The position numbers and the translations under genes are program-made. The notes under the pieces were generated by a model, which was given only the letters and a program-made list of their open reading frames with translations, searched no databases and had not been told where the DNA came from. From the NCBI GenBank assembly GCA_947502835.1, contig CANNBJ010000002.1, forward strand, positions 248,001 to 312,000: a stretch of DNA of 64,000 nucleotides, read 5' to 3'. The stretch's first letter is position 1, and each line of letters opens with the position of its first letter. Source of the DNA: Bdellovibrionales bacterium. Lineage in GTDB: Bacteria > Bdellovibrionota > UBA1018 > CAIMNF01. Positions 14,611 to 24,022 of the stretch are shown here, piece by piece.

Positions 14611-16593
14611 TCAGGTGGTGGAATCCAAAAGCTCGGCGATATCCTTCACTTGAATTTGATCCGTCATGTCTTTTGTTTTGACCCCATCGGTGATCATCGT
14701 GAGACAGAAAGGACAGGAGCTGGCTACGGTCTTTGCCTTGGTCTCAATCGCTTGTTCGGTCCTCGTGACATTGATGCGGGCTCCGTGATGCTCTTCCATC
14801 CACATCCGGCCGCCACCCGCACCACAGCACAGGCCCTGATCATGATGTTGCTTCATTTCAACCAGGTTCACCTTTGGAATGGAGGATAGAACAGCCCGTG
14901 GTTGCTCATATACATTGTTCCACCGCCCAAGATAGCAGCTGTCGTGGAAGGTAATGGTTTCATCCATTGCTTTGTTGGGCTTTAACTTTCCCGCCGACAA
15001 CAGGTGCGCAATGAATTGAGAGTGGTGATAGACCTCGTAGTCCCCGCCCATGTCCTTATACTCGTTTTTCAAGGTATTGAAGCAGTGGGGGCACGCGGTC
15101 ACGATCTTCTTCACGGAATACCGATTCAAGGTTTCCACGTTGGTCTTGGCCAATGTTTGGAACAGGTACTCGTTTCCGATCCTTCGGGCAGCGTCTCCTG
15201 TGCAGGTTTCCTCGGTGCCAAGAATCGCGAACTTTACGCCCGCCTTGTTGAGCAGGCTTACAAACGACTTCACCACTGATTTGTTGCGATCATCATAGGC
15301 ACCGGCACATCCCACCCAAAGAAGGACATCCAGGTCGGCAGCAGTTCCGGCTTCAGCCATGGTCTTTATGTTCAGACCTTCCGCCCAGTTCGCCCTCTCT
15401 GACGGACTGAAGGCCCATGGAGTACCGTTGGTTTCCATGTTCTTGAAAACGGCCTGAACTTCGGCCGGGAACCTTGATTCCATCATGACGAGGTTTCGGC
15501 GGACGTCATAAATCTTGTCCGTGTGTTCGATGAAAACCGGACAGGCGATTTCACAAGCGCGGCACGAGGTGCAGGCCCAAATCACATCTTCGGTCACATG
15601 CTCGTCAATGACGTGGGTAATGCTTTCGGCCTTGCCTTCAAGAATGGCAGCCTTGTTCGCATGCAGGTTCTTTTTCAGATCCACAATCAGATTTTTCGGT
15701 GAAAGTGGTTTCTGGGTATTCCATGCGGGGCAAAGTGCCTGACAACGGCCGCACTCGGTGCATGAATAAAGATCAAGTGCATCCTTCCAGCTCATCTGAC
15801 TTACGTTTGCAACTCCGTACTGGGTAACCGTCTCGTCCTCGAAGTTGATCGGAGTCATTCCCTTCTCGCGGTCAAGTTTCCGCAAGAAGGTGTTCGGGCC
15901 GGCCGCCACAATGTGGAGGTGTTTGGAGCCCGGAATGTAAACTGCGAAGCCCAAGACAAGACACATGTGGACCCACTTGAAGAAGGTAAAGAGACCTTCT
16001 GCGGTTTCATGCTCAAATCCAAATTCAGATAAAGCCGAGGAGATGTGCTTTGATACAAAAAAGGACTCAGAATACTCGGGGCTCGAGGCCAGGATGTGGA
16101 AACCATTCATCAAGAAGATGGAGACCATCAGTCCACCTGTGAACAGGAGTACGTTGTTCGCATCCGAGGACTGCCCGAGGTTCTTCGGCCGAAGAACGAG
16201 GCGCCGGTAGGCCGCAAAAAGCACTCCGATCAAGACAAACAGAGTGAAAAAATCCTGTGAAAAAATGAAAAGGGAGTAGGGCCCCCGTCCGATAAACTCG
16301 AAGGAGGCCCCGGAATACAAGGTCATCAGGAATTGTTCGACTGTACCGAAAGAAATTACAAGGAAGCCCCAGAAGATCGCAGTATGAGCGATCCCGATCC
16401 ACCGGTCCTTGAGTACTGCCTTCTGACCCAGCACGTTTACGATCGTGGTTTGAATGCGTCTTCCGATCTCTTTGACTTCCGGAGCCTTTCCGGTCTGAGC
16501 CTTCAGGAGCTTGTAGAGCACCATGAAGCGTTTTCCGGAAATCGTGAGAGCGGTACCTGCAACAGCCAAGAATGCAAACGTTTGCCAAGTCAT
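14611..16593 (-). CDS. Membrane Fe-S oxidoreductase linked to ETF (EtfD-type)
   Basis: The 660-residue protein has about five N-terminal transmembrane helices resembling nitrate-reductase gamma/heterodisulfide-reductase b-type domains. Two 4Fe-4S clusters follow (CTECGRCQALCP and CTSCRACEIACP), then two CCG domains (HDSCYLGRWNN and GLCCGAGGGRMWM) as in HdrD/GlpC proteins. In bacteria where this gene sits beside etfBA it is thought to pass electrons from ETF to the quinone pool during acyl-CoA oxidation, in place of ETF:quinone oxidoreductase. It is the third gene of etfB-etfA-etfD, seven bases after etfA. The start ATG has AAGGAA upstream. Confidence 0.9.
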   Translation of the reverse strand: MTWQTFAFLAVAGTALTISGKRFMVLYKLLKAQTGKAPEVKEIGRRIQTTIVNVLGQKAVLKDRWIGIAHTAIFWGFLVISFGTVEQFLMTLYSGASFEFIGRGPYSLFIFSQDFFTLFVLIGVLFAAYRRLVLRPKNLGQSSDANNVLLFTGGLMVSIFLMNGFHILASSPEYSESFFVSKHISSALSEFGFEHETAEGLFTFFKWVHMCLVLGFAVYIPGSKHLHIVAAGPNTFLRKLDREKGMTPINFEDETVTQYGVANVSQMSWKDALDLYSCTECGRCQALCPAWNTQKPLSPKNLIVDLKKNLHANKAAILEGKAESITHVIDEHVTEDVIWACTSCRACEIACPVFIEHTDKIYDVRRNLVMMESRFPAEVQAVFKNMETNGTPWAFSPSERANWAEGLNIKTMAEAGTAADLDVLLWVGCAGAYDDRNKSVVKSFVSLLNKAGVKFAILGTEETCTGDAARRIGNEYLFQTLAKTNVETLNRYSVKKIVTACPHCFNTLKNEYKDMGGDYEVYHHSQFIAHLLSAGKLKPNKAMDETITFHDSCYLGRWNNVYEQPRAVLSSIPKVNLVEMKQHHDQGLCCGAGGGRMWMEEHHGARINVTRTEQAIETKAKTVASSCPFCLTMITDGVKTKDMTDQIQVKDIAELLDSTT

Positions 16594-16600
16594 TGAGTAT

Positions 16601-17566
16601 CTATTCCTTCAGTTTTTTGAATTCGTTGGTAAGTGCGGGGACCACCTGGAAGAGATCACCCACGATCGCATAATCCGCGATTTGGAAGATCGGCGCTTGT
16701 GGATCAGAGTTGATTGCGACAATCACTTTCGAGGTCCGCATTCCTGCAAGATGCTGGATTGCCCCGCTGATGCCACATGCGATGTAGCAGGCAGGTGAGA
16801 CCACCTTTCCGGTTTGGCCGACTTGATCCCGATGCGGACGGTATCCTGCGTCCACGGCTGCGCGAGACGCACCCACGGCCGCGCCGACGGTATCCGCAAG
16901 ATCCTCAAGGATCTTGAAGTTATCGGCACTCTTGAGCGACCGGCCTCCGGAAACAACAATGGATGCTTCCGTCACATCAGGTCGCGCTGATGTACCCTTC
17001 ACAACATCCAGGATCTTGGTCTTAAGTCCTGAAAGGTCTACCGAGATGCTTGATGCATCTGCGGTCTTCGACGTGTCGGGCTTGGGCAGTCCAATCGAGT
17101 TTGGCCGAACAGTTGCCATTTGGAGGCCTGTTCCCGTGAATTCCACCTCGGCGGTAGCTTTCCCCGAATAAATCGGCCGACGAAGTTGAAGTTTCCCGCC
17201 CGAAAACGCGATGCTCGTGCAGTCGGATGCAAGAGCGCCGTCCACCATGACGGAAACCGTGGGGAGAAGCTCTTTTCCCATAGGGGTGTGGGCTGCAAGC
17301 ACGATTTCTGGATTCAAGCTCTTGATTGCCGCGGTAAGGGCGCGAGAATATGCTTCCCCGAGATACATCTTGAGTCCCGGGTCTTGCACCAAGTGAACTT
17401 TGTTTGCGCCGAATTGGGCAGCCTCGTTTGCGAGGCCCGCGATTCCATCGCCGATGATGACAGCATGTGTTTCGTTTCCAGCCGCAGCAGATGCCGCAAC
17501 CAGTTCGTAACTCGCTTTTTTTGCCTTACCTTCTCTTTGCTCGATAAATACAACGACTTTCGCCAT
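16601..17566 (-). CDS. etfA: Electron transfer flavoprotein alpha subunit
   Basis: The 321-residue EtfA binds FAD and, with EtfB, carries electrons from acyl-CoA dehydrogenases. The conserved C-terminal FAD domain is complete: [20 protein letters not shown], then [38 protein letters not shown] and [16 protein letters not shown]. The length is normal. It starts two bases after the etfB stop and is followed by the membrane Fe-S oxidoreductase, so all three share a transcript. The assignment is secure. Confidence 0.97.
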   Translation of the reverse strand: MAKVVVFIEQREGKAKKASYELVAASAAAGNETHAVIIGDGIAGLANEAAQFGANKVHLVQDPGLKMYLGEAYSRALTAAIKSLNPEIVLAAHTPMGKELLPTVSVMVDGALASDCTSIAFSGGKLQLRRPIYSGKATAEVEFTGTGLQMATVRPNSIGLPKPDTSKTADASSISVDLSGLKTKILDVVKGTSARPDVTEASIVVSGGRSLKSADNFKILEDLADTVGAAVGASRAAVDAGYRPHRDQVGQTGKVVSPACYIACGISGAIQHLAGMRTSKVIVAINSDPQAPIFQIADYAIVGDLFQVVPALTNEFKKLKE

Positions 17567-17568
17567 GA

Positions 17569-18342
17569 CTACACCACCTTCGCTTCGTTATGAAGGGCGG
17601 CCGCAAGAGCATGTGCTTGCGCTCCGGCGTCTCCTTCGATTTTTTTACCGGCCTGTTTCGCAGCGGGCAGCTGCAAGTTTTTCATTCTGACTTTCTGGTC
17701 CGCCGATGAGACGCCGATCTCGGCGAGCTTTACGGCTTTCACTTCTTTCTTCTTTGCCTTCATGATGTTCGGCAGAGTTGCGTAGCGAGGATCGTTGAGG
17801 CCCTTGCTGCCCGCGACCACCGCTGGAGCTGTGATTTCGACCATCTCGAATGACCCGCCCTCGATCTCGCGTTTGCATTTCATCGTCGTGCCGGAATACT
17901 CCACTCCGCAGACCACTGTCACTGAAGGGATTCCCAGGTGGGCTGCCACGAGCTGGGGCACTTGCGCCGCACCATCATCGAGAGCTTCTTTCCCGAAGAA
18001 AACAAGATCCACCTTCGGTTCTTTTTTAAGGGTCATGGCGATGGCCTTGGCTGTCATGGCACTATCGGCAGTTTCGGGGAGTTCGACGTGAATCGCATTG
18101 TCCGCGCCCATGGCGAGAGCGGTTCGAAGTGTTTCGACGACACGGTCCGGTCCCGCAGAGATTGCAGTTACGGTTGCACCGGGAGTCTTTTCTTTGATGC
18201 GAAGGGCTTCTTCAACACCGTACTCGTCGTAGGAAGACATGATCCACTTGATTCCTGCCGAATCGATGCCGCTTGAGTCGGCATTCAATTTGATTTTGGT
18301 TTCAGTATCCGGAACCTGCTTGATGCATACGTAGAGATTCAT
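17569..18342 (-). CDS. etfB: Electron transfer flavoprotein beta subunit
   Basis: The 257-residue EtfB is of normal length and shows CIKQVPDTETKIK near the N-terminus, EEALRIKE, and the AMP-binding/dehydrogenase-recognition segment LVFFGKEALDDGAAQVPQ. It pairs with EtfA to form the FAD-containing electron carrier. It has AAAGGA before its ATG and a good promoter about 50 bases upstream, and it heads the etfB-etfA-etfD operon. Some ETFs keep a Leu-rich recognition loop; that detail cannot be judged here. Confidence 0.97.
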   Translation of the reverse strand: MNLYVCIKQVPDTETKIKLNADSSGIDSAGIKWIMSSYDEYGVEEALRIKEKTPGATVTAISAGPDRVVETLRTALAMGADNAIHVELPETADSAMTAKAIAMTLKKEPKVDLVFFGKEALDDGAAQVPQLVAAHLGIPSVTVVCGVEYSGTTMKCKREIEGGSFEMVEITAPAVVAGSKGLNDPRYATLPNIMKAKKKEVKAVKLAEIGVSSADQKVRMKNLQLPAAKQAGKKIEGDAGAQAHALAAALHNEAKVV

Positions 18343-18386
18343 TTTGATGTCCTTTCCGGTTCAAAAATGAGGTTTATAATTGGTAA

Positions 18387-18415
18387 ATTATAGTGAATTC
18401 AGGACTTTTTTTCCA
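18387..18415 (-). promoter_or_regulatory. Promoter of the etfBA operon
   Basis: On the minus strand a perfect TATAAT (plus-strand 18387-18392) lies 18 bases from TTGGAA. This places the start of transcription about 40 bases before the etfB ATG. The -35 element falls inside the 3' end of batD, so the ETF genes can be expressed apart from the Bat operon. Confidence 0.6.
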
Positions 18416-20291
18416 AAGGATTCCGCGGAAGTCCGGAACAAATTTTTGGAAGCAAGGAGAGCCATTCCTGCGAGAGGCGTTTGGTCTCACCCTCGGGGCG
18501 CAGGGAACCGCCGCTTGAGAATCGCAGCAGCTCGGAGAACTCGAGAAATCGGGAGATGGTCTGGCAGGTTTCGGGGGAAACCCCATGTGTTTCAGTCAGG
18601 GTTTTGGCCAAATCCCGACTTGGAAGGGCTCTTGCGCTGATTCCGAAGCTCTCATCCAAGGTTTTATATAATTCGTCTTTGGCTCGTTCCAAAATCCTCG
18701 AATATGCCTGATCATTCGAGTTTGAATCCTCGATCCCATTGAGTTCTTTTTGAAGGTCCTTCCACCGTGAATCGTCCGACTGTTGCCGCTTCAAGAGTTC
18801 AATCTTGAGATTTGCCCGCTTTCGTGTCTGATCCCAGGCCACAAGACCAAGAAAAATCGCGAAAACAGTAATGCCAAACCAAGAAACCCATCGCCAAAGC
18901 GGGATCCCGAGCATTCGATTGGTGGTTTCAATTTGTCGGTCTTTTTCCCGGATGTTCCCATAGGACTGCGATTCGGTGCCCGGCTTTGGTCCATCCAAAG
19001 CATCATCCAAAGAGGCCGCGCCCGGGAGAACGGGATTGGTGCTTGAACTGCCCGGCTCTCCCTCCTCGACATGAATGGGAATCTCGCGGGACGATCTCCT
19101 CTGGTAGCTTCGACTTTCGGGATTGAAAAACTCAAACTCGACAGCCGGAATCCGAGTGTCACCCTTTTCCGTCGGAATGATCACGACTTCAAAGGTTTTC
19201 TCCTGCTGGCCTTGTCCGAGATTCCTCGTTTTTCCCTGGGACTGGAAAAATTTGATTCCCGGAGGCCAGTCCACCTTTGGAAACTCGATCAAGCTTGTAT
19301 TGCCACGCCCCTTTACGGAGTAACGGATGGTCATCGGGCTATTTGCCCGGATCGGGCCGGAATCAAGCTGTGATTCAACCTCAAACTCGCCCACGCCACC
19401 GGTGAAGCGGGGGCTTCTCCCCTCCTCGGGGAGCGGGGCAACCTCAAGAGTGATGGGATCGCTCTTGGAGGTTCCCGTTCGAGGAGCAACCTGGGAGAAA
19501 AATTGAAAAAACGGATCTTCCATCAGGTCGTCGTTCGCTTCGTTCTTCGGAATGTAATCCACGCGCACTGAGAATCCGTCGATCTTCAGTTTGCCTTCCT
19601 TGATGGGGTAAACCGCATATCGGGCAAGAAGCGCGCGCTCAAAGGGGATTCCTCCGAGGTTGACCGCTTCGAAATCGGGACGATTCGAGAGGATCGGCAT
19701 TTCCAAGTCCTCGCGGATGAATCCCTGGAACGATGGATATTGCATCACATCACGTATGTTTGCACGGGTTCTTCGATACAAGAAGTAGCTGACGATGATC
19801 TGTTCACCCTTGTAGGCGCGGGTTTTGCTCAGCTCTGCTTTTACGAAAAAACTGCGGGAATCCCCGGTCAGGGCGGGGGCATCCCCGGGAGCAGGTTTTT
19901 TGTAGAGATTCTCCTGAATGACCTGCACCGTGATATCAGGCGCACGAGCACCATTGAGGGAGATATTCCGGATCTTGAGTGCGCCGAGCTTGAGGGGGCG
20001 CAGGATGTAGGTGATGCTCTGTTCGGACTTGTTCTCGAATTTCCCGTTGATGTACACCGATGAGAATCTCGAGTTCTGAAACTGATTCATGATCTCGAAA
20101 TCGGGAGCCTCGAATCTGGGGGTGAAAGAACCGGTATCCTCCGCCGCCGCGGAGATCTTCAGGGAGACGGATTCATCCAAGGGAACCTCGGTCCGGTCGA
20201 CCGTGGCCTGAACGCCGGCACTCGCGGTTTGAGTCCAAAAGAGCACTGAGGCAAGCCAGAAGCCAAACTTCCATTTACCAATCGTTTTCAT
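18399..20291 (-). CDS. batD: BatD, oxygen-tolerance membrane protein
   Basis: The 630-residue protein has a signal peptide (FGFWLASVLFWTQTASA) and several immunoglobulin-like beta domains typical of BatD, with AGVQATVDRTEVPLDESVSL at the start and KAELSKTRAYKGEQIIVSYF further on. A C-terminal transmembrane helix (WFGITVFAIFLGLVAW) precedes a cytoplasmic coiled region. BatD is the large envelope component of Bat systems, linked to oxidative-stress or aerotolerance and, in Bacteroides and Leptospira, to survival. I start at 20291 (AGAGGT upstream), which overlaps the end of the BatB-BatC gene by 17 bases. It is the last gene of the operon. Confidence 0.88.
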   Translation of the reverse strand: MKTIGKWKFGFWLASVLFWTQTASAGVQATVDRTEVPLDESVSLKISAAAEDTGSFTPRFEAPDFEIMNQFQNSRFSSVYINGKFENKSEQSITYILRPLKLGALKIRNISLNGARAPDITVQVIQENLYKKPAPGDAPALTGDSRSFFVKAELSKTRAYKGEQIIVSYFLYRRTRANIRDVMQYPSFQGFIREDLEMPILSNRPDFEAVNLGGIPFERALLARYAVYPIKEGKLKIDGFSVRVDYIPKNEANDDLMEDPFFQFFSQVAPRTGTSKSDPITLEVAPLPEEGRSPRFTGGVGEFEVESQLDSGPIRANSPMTIRYSVKGRGNTSLIEFPKVDWPPGIKFFQSQGKTRNLGQGQQEKTFEVVIIPTEKGDTRIPAVEFEFFNPESRSYQRRSSREIPIHVEEGEPGSSSTNPVLPGAASLDDALDGPKPGTESQSYGNIREKDRQIETTNRMLGIPLWRWVSWFGITVFAIFLGLVAWDQTRKRANLKIELLKRQQSDDSRWKDLQKELNGIEDSNSNDQAYSRILERAKDELYKTLDESFGISARALPSRDLAKTLTETHGVSPETCQTISRFLEFSELLRFSSGGSLRPEGETKRLSQEWLSLLPKICSGLPRNPLEKKS

Positions 20292-22008
20292 CGGTGACCT
20301 CTTTTGGTTTCTTTCCTCCAAGCCTGCGTTGTACCAGTTGTTTTTCCCGATCCGCAAGATCATTCATGAGGCTTTCCGCCACATCCTTGGAAAGGGTCCG
20401 CCCTCGAAATTGTCTTTTCCGGCCCGACTCCTGTTCCGGTTCCTGTTCCTTGGGCGATTGTCCCTGTGCGGAGCGGGATTTCTCATTCTCCTCGCCTTGT
20501 GAGCCGTCGTCCTTTTGTTCCTTTGAGTCCTTCTTCTGATTCTGCTGTTGTTGAAATGAGACTGAGAGGGCCTTGCGAGCCCGCTCTTCAAGCTCTTTCA
20601 GTCCGGAACGTTTCGCAAGCTCAATCGATTTTGTCAGCCGGTCAAAGGCGTCCTTTTGGGATTGGTTCTGCTGGTGAAGGATGCCCTCGTTGTAGAGGGA
20701 TTTCGCTGCGGTCTCGAAGTCTCCGAGAGACAAGGCCCTTTTGGTGGCCGACTGGAGGCGACTTGCGGCCACATCCTTGTTTTCGGTTCGGGCGAGCGCG
20801 GTGCCTTCATTGTAGGAGAGAATCGCATCGTCCGGCTCGGTTTCGAGAGCCTTGGAGTAGGCCTTGGAACTTTCTTCGTATTTGCCTGCACGATACTGCT
20901 CGGATCCCTTTCTGGATTGCAAGAAAGTGTCAAGGTTGTCCGCGTTGGCGGGAAAGGGGAGCAGTGACAGGAGGATCGCCAAACCCGAACGAGGAAAGCC
21001 GGGGCTTCGGTAACCCGTGAAGAGATGAAGGAGAAAAAACAGGATTGCGAGAGCTAGAAAAACCTGGAAGCGATCGATCCGGATCACCTCCATTCTCTTC
21101 TTCATCTCATCCCGTGTGAGGCTCTTGAGTGCCTTCCCCAACTGGTAGGCGGCATCGTCCGGGTTGATGAGTTCAAGGTGGTTACCTCCACCGGCTTGGG
21201 CCAGCTTTGCAAGCAACGGTCGATTCACCCTTGATACGACGGGCTTTTGGCTTGCGTCTTTTTTGTAGGTTTGCAGGACACCCCGCTCATCCCGGATCGG
21301 AATGGGGGCCCCATCCGTTGTGCCGACACTCAACGTGTAAAAACCCGCGCCGAAATCCTTCAGGCGGGCTGCCGCCTGCAGTGCTGCTTCCCCGAAATCC
21401 TCTCCGTCGGAGATCAAGATGATCGCACGGGACTGCTTGCGTGTGTCCTCCGCGGAACGTTCAAAGGCTCGAATTGCGACATCAATTGCATCACCGATCC
21501 TTGTTCCCTGGCTCGCCATGGAAGAGGGGTCGAGGGTCTCAGCCATCTCATTCACATAATCGAAATCATTGGTAAGGGGTACTGTGAGAAAGGCCTTTCC
21601 GGCAAAGGAAACCACACCGGCGCGATCGTCCCCGAGCTGATCGAGAAGGCTTCGAATGAAAGTCCTCGCGCGTCCAAGCCGGCTCGGCGGAGTGTCCTCG
21701 GCAAGCATGCTGTTGGAGAGATCCAGGAGAAACAGGATGTCCATGCCCCGGGACTCGATCATTTCTTCACGCTCGCCCCATTGGGGGCGGGCAGAGGCAA
21801 GCGCCAGGAAAAAAAGCCCGAGTCCCATGTAAAAATGCTTTCTGCGAAAGGTCGCCATAGAAAAACCCGGAATGGCGATTTTCCAGAATCCGGGTTCGAT
21901 CCACTTCCGCACTTTGTTTTGAAGGGAGACGGAAAAATAATACAAAAGCGCGGAGATGAGGATCAGAAGAGGGAGCAGCATCAAGGCTTTCTGGTTTGCG
22001 AAGCTCAT
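20275..22008 (-). CDS. batB: BatB-BatC fusion: membrane vWA domain plus TPR/charged tail
   Basis: The 577-residue protein joins two usually separate proteins. The N-terminal part is BatB: two transmembrane helices, then a von Willebrand A domain with the MIDAS motif FLLDLSNSM and later ILISDGEDFGE, then another helix. The C-terminal part is BatC-like: TPRs (YEESSKAYSKALETEPDDA) and a long, highly charged Gln/Lys/Glu-rich tail that ends near RGRTLSKDVAESLMNDL. I prefer the ATG at 22008 because it forms ATGA with the batA stop and has GGAGG upstream. Bat proteins form a membrane complex driven by the MoxR ATPase. Confidence 0.88.
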   Translation of the reverse strand: MSFANQKALMLLPLLILISALLYYFSVSLQNKVRKWIEPGFWKIAIPGFSMATFRRKHFYMGLGLFFLALASARPQWGEREEMIESRGMDILFLLDLSNSMLAEDTPPSRLGRARTFIRSLLDQLGDDRAGVVSFAGKAFLTVPLTNDFDYVNEMAETLDPSSMASQGTRIGDAIDVAIRAFERSAEDTRKQSRAIILISDGEDFGEAALQAAARLKDFGAGFYTLSVGTTDGAPIPIRDERGVLQTYKKDASQKPVVSRVNRPLLAKLAQAGGGNHLELINPDDAAYQLGKALKSLTRDEMKKRMEVIRIDRFQVFLALAILFFLLHLFTGYRSPGFPRSGLAILLSLLPFPANADNLDTFLQSRKGSEQYRAGKYEESSKAYSKALETEPDDAILSYNEGTALARTENKDVAASRLQSATKRALSLGDFETAAKSLYNEGILHQQNQSQKDAFDRLTKSIELAKRSGLKELEERARKALSVSFQQQQNQKKDSKEQKDDGSQGEENEKSRSAQGQSPKEQEPEQESGRKRQFRGRTLSKDVAESLMNDLADREKQLVQRRLGGKKPKEVTDENDW

Positions 22009-22997
22009 GCCCACTGCCTCCAGAGAATCAGGCTCATCATCCGTTCAAGAATGAAAAAGAAAAGTCCGGCGTAGGCGAAGGGGATGAATTCCTCGTTGTA
22101 GTGAATCTTGTCTTTTGTGGTGATTTCCGTTTTCTCCAGCTGGTCGATGTCCTTGAAGACCTGCTGGAGAGCGCTCTCGTCCTGCACTCGATAGAACTTG
22201 CCATTTGTTTTCCCTGAGATTTCGGAAAGCAGGGAGGGATTCAGTCGATTTTCGACCCAGGCATAGGTGTAGCTCCTGCCGGCCGGGGTTTCAATCGGGA
22301 GCGGTTGCCGCACACGCCCCTCGGTTCCGATGGCAATCGAATAAACCTTGATCCCGTACCCTTGGGCAAGCTCCCCTGCCGTGATGGGATCGATCCTCCC
22401 CACGTTGTTGTCGCCATCCGTGAGGAGAATGATGATTCTGCTTTTGGCGGAAGATTTCTTCAGGCGGTTGATGGAAAGGGCAAGGCCGTCTCCAATGGCG
22501 GTCCCGTCCCTCAACCCGGGTCCGCCGGGCTCCACGGTTGCCATTTGGCCGATGAGCAATCCATAGTCCAGCGTGGGTGGGGCAAGAGTGATGGGTTCCC
22601 CGCTGAAAATGGCGAGACCGATCCGGTCGTTTTGCCTGCCTTCAATGAAGCCCTTGAAGGTTTGTTTCGCGATTTCCATCCGGGTGTTGGAACCCATATC
22701 CTGGATCAGCATGCTGAGAGAAACGTCCAGCACCATCATGATATCGATCCCGTTCGCTTTTCTCTCTTGCGACCGGGAGAGGGTTTGCGGCCTTGCCAGA
22801 GCAAGCACGCAGAAAACCAGGCCCGCGGTTTTCAGGGCGGTCTGTATCCAGGAAACGGGAAGGAAACGGGTGCCGGGCCGCTTCCCGCCGAAAATTTGGA
22901 GATGAACCGAAGGGAGTTTTGCCCTCTGATTCCACAATCGGGTGCACAAGAGGATCAGTGGAATCAGAATCAGCGCCCACGGAAAACCGAACTTCAT
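22005..22997 (-). CDS. batA: BatA, membrane vWA-domain protein
   Basis: The 330-residue protein has an N-terminal helix, a further helix, and a vWA domain with the MIDAS residues in MMVLDVSLSM and a later ILLTDGDNNVG, and a C-terminal transmembrane helix (AYAGLFFFILERMMSLILW). The layout is that of BatA. The start is set at 22997, where the ATG overlaps the previous TGA (ATGA), with a GGGGGGG tract upstream. The stop overlaps the start of the BatB-BatC gene in the same way, so subunits are probably made in fixed ratio. Confidence 0.9.
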   Translation of the reverse strand: MKFGFPWALILIPLILLCTRLWNQRAKLPSVHLQIFGGKRPGTRFLPVSWIQTALKTAGLVFCVLALARPQTLSRSQERKANGIDIMMVLDVSLSMLIQDMGSNTRMEIAKQTFKGFIEGRQNDRIGLAIFSGEPITLAPPTLDYGLLIGQMATVEPGGPGLRDGTAIGDGLALSINRLKKSSAKSRIIILLTDGDNNVGRIDPITAGELAQGYGIKVYSIAIGTEGRVRQPLPIETPAGRSYTYAWVENRLNPSLLSEISGKTNGKFYRVQDESALQQVFKDIDQLEKTEITTKDKIHYNEEFIPFAYAGLFFFILERMMSLILWRQWA

Positions 22998-24022
22998 GGG
23001 GACCCCCCCTCGCCCGGGGTTGGACCGAGAGCCCACTTCTGAATGATCAAGGTTGCCTTGACCTTCAGGTGGGAATGGGTTTCCTCAGTGAATGAAGGGT
23101 AGTCCTCGATTTTTGTGAATTTGAACTGGTCGAGTTCCAGAAAAAGCAGTTGGATCGCGCGGAGTTGTTCGCCTGAAAGGGCCTCTCTTCGCAAGAGGTT
23201 GATCATCTCGTCGGTGGTGGATTCGAGTGCATCCACTTTGAATCTTTTTGAAAAAAATTCCTTGATGATTTCGGAAAGTCCGAAAGAAACGACCTTGAGG
23301 TTGGCAGGGCTGAAGGGGTGCCTGACATAAAGCTCATCGATTTTCCGGAGCGCAAGAATGTGATCGGGTTCAGGGGCTGGCTCCCGGACGGGCGCTGGTT
23401 TTGTCCGGACAGGGCGCCTTTTGTAACGAAGATACAGAATGCGGACCAGAATTCCGAAAGCAACCAGAAGGAGCGCCAGGTAAATCCAGTACCGAAGGGG
23501 CAGGCGCAGATCCACCACATCCATGAAGTCCGGTTTTTCGTTCGCTTGGACTTCCGGACCCTCGACCGTGAGTGAAAACGGCTTCGTCTTTCCGATGACC
23601 CGTCCCTCCTCATCCAGGATTGAAAGCGATGGAAGAACCGCCTTTCCCGTGCGTAGAGGGGACGCGATGAATCGGAGAAGTCCGTTCTGATTCAGGGTCC
23701 CTTGAACCAGATACCATCCATCCTCCTCGAGTTTGGTTTTCTCGTCCGCTGGTTTCAGATTGATGATTTGCCCCGCTTGGCCCGACACAGGATTCAGATC
23801 GGCCTGAAACGTCAAGCGATCCCCGATCTTTGCTTTTGGATCGGAAGAGGAGACTCCGGATATGGAAAGGGGCACCTCGGTGCCGACCTGTGCCGGAGTC
23901 GGGGTACCCGAGTCCAACGCGAGCACAGCGGCACCGAAGAATCCGGACAGCAGACCTGCAAGAAAAACCGGATTAACGATTCGTCTTCCGGCGTTTGAGA
24001 AATGATACAAGTTTTTCAGCAT
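22994..24022 (-). CDS. Bat-operon single-pass membrane protein (BatD/DUF4381-like)
   Basis: The 342-residue protein has a signal sequence or helix (VFLAGLLSGFFGAAVLALDS), a beta-rich external domain with GDRLTFQADLNPVSGQAG, one transmembrane helix (YWIYLALLLVAFGILVRILY), and a cytoplasmic region ending FTKIEDYPSFTEETHSHL. The position between a DUF58 gene and batA is where DUF4381-type proteins sit in Bat operons. They are thought to bridge the MoxR/DUF58 pair and the vWA proteins. The start at 24022 follows AGAGGAAC and overlaps the DUF58 gene by 50 bases. Confidence 0.78.
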   Translation of the reverse strand: MLKNLYHFSNAGRRIVNPVFLAGLLSGFFGAAVLALDSGTPTPAQVGTEVPLSISGVSSSDPKAKIGDRLTFQADLNPVSGQAGQIINLKPADEKTKLEEDGWYLVQGTLNQNGLLRFIASPLRTGKAVLPSLSILDEEGRVIGKTKPFSLTVEGPEVQANEKPDFMDVVDLRLPLRYWIYLALLLVAFGILVRILYLRYKRRPVRTKPAPVREPAPEPDHILALRKIDELYVRHPFSPANLKVVSFGLSEIIKEFFSKRFKVDALESTTDEMINLLRREALSGEQLRAIQLLFLELDQFKFTKIEDYPSFTEETHSHLKVKATLIIQKWALGPTPGEGGSP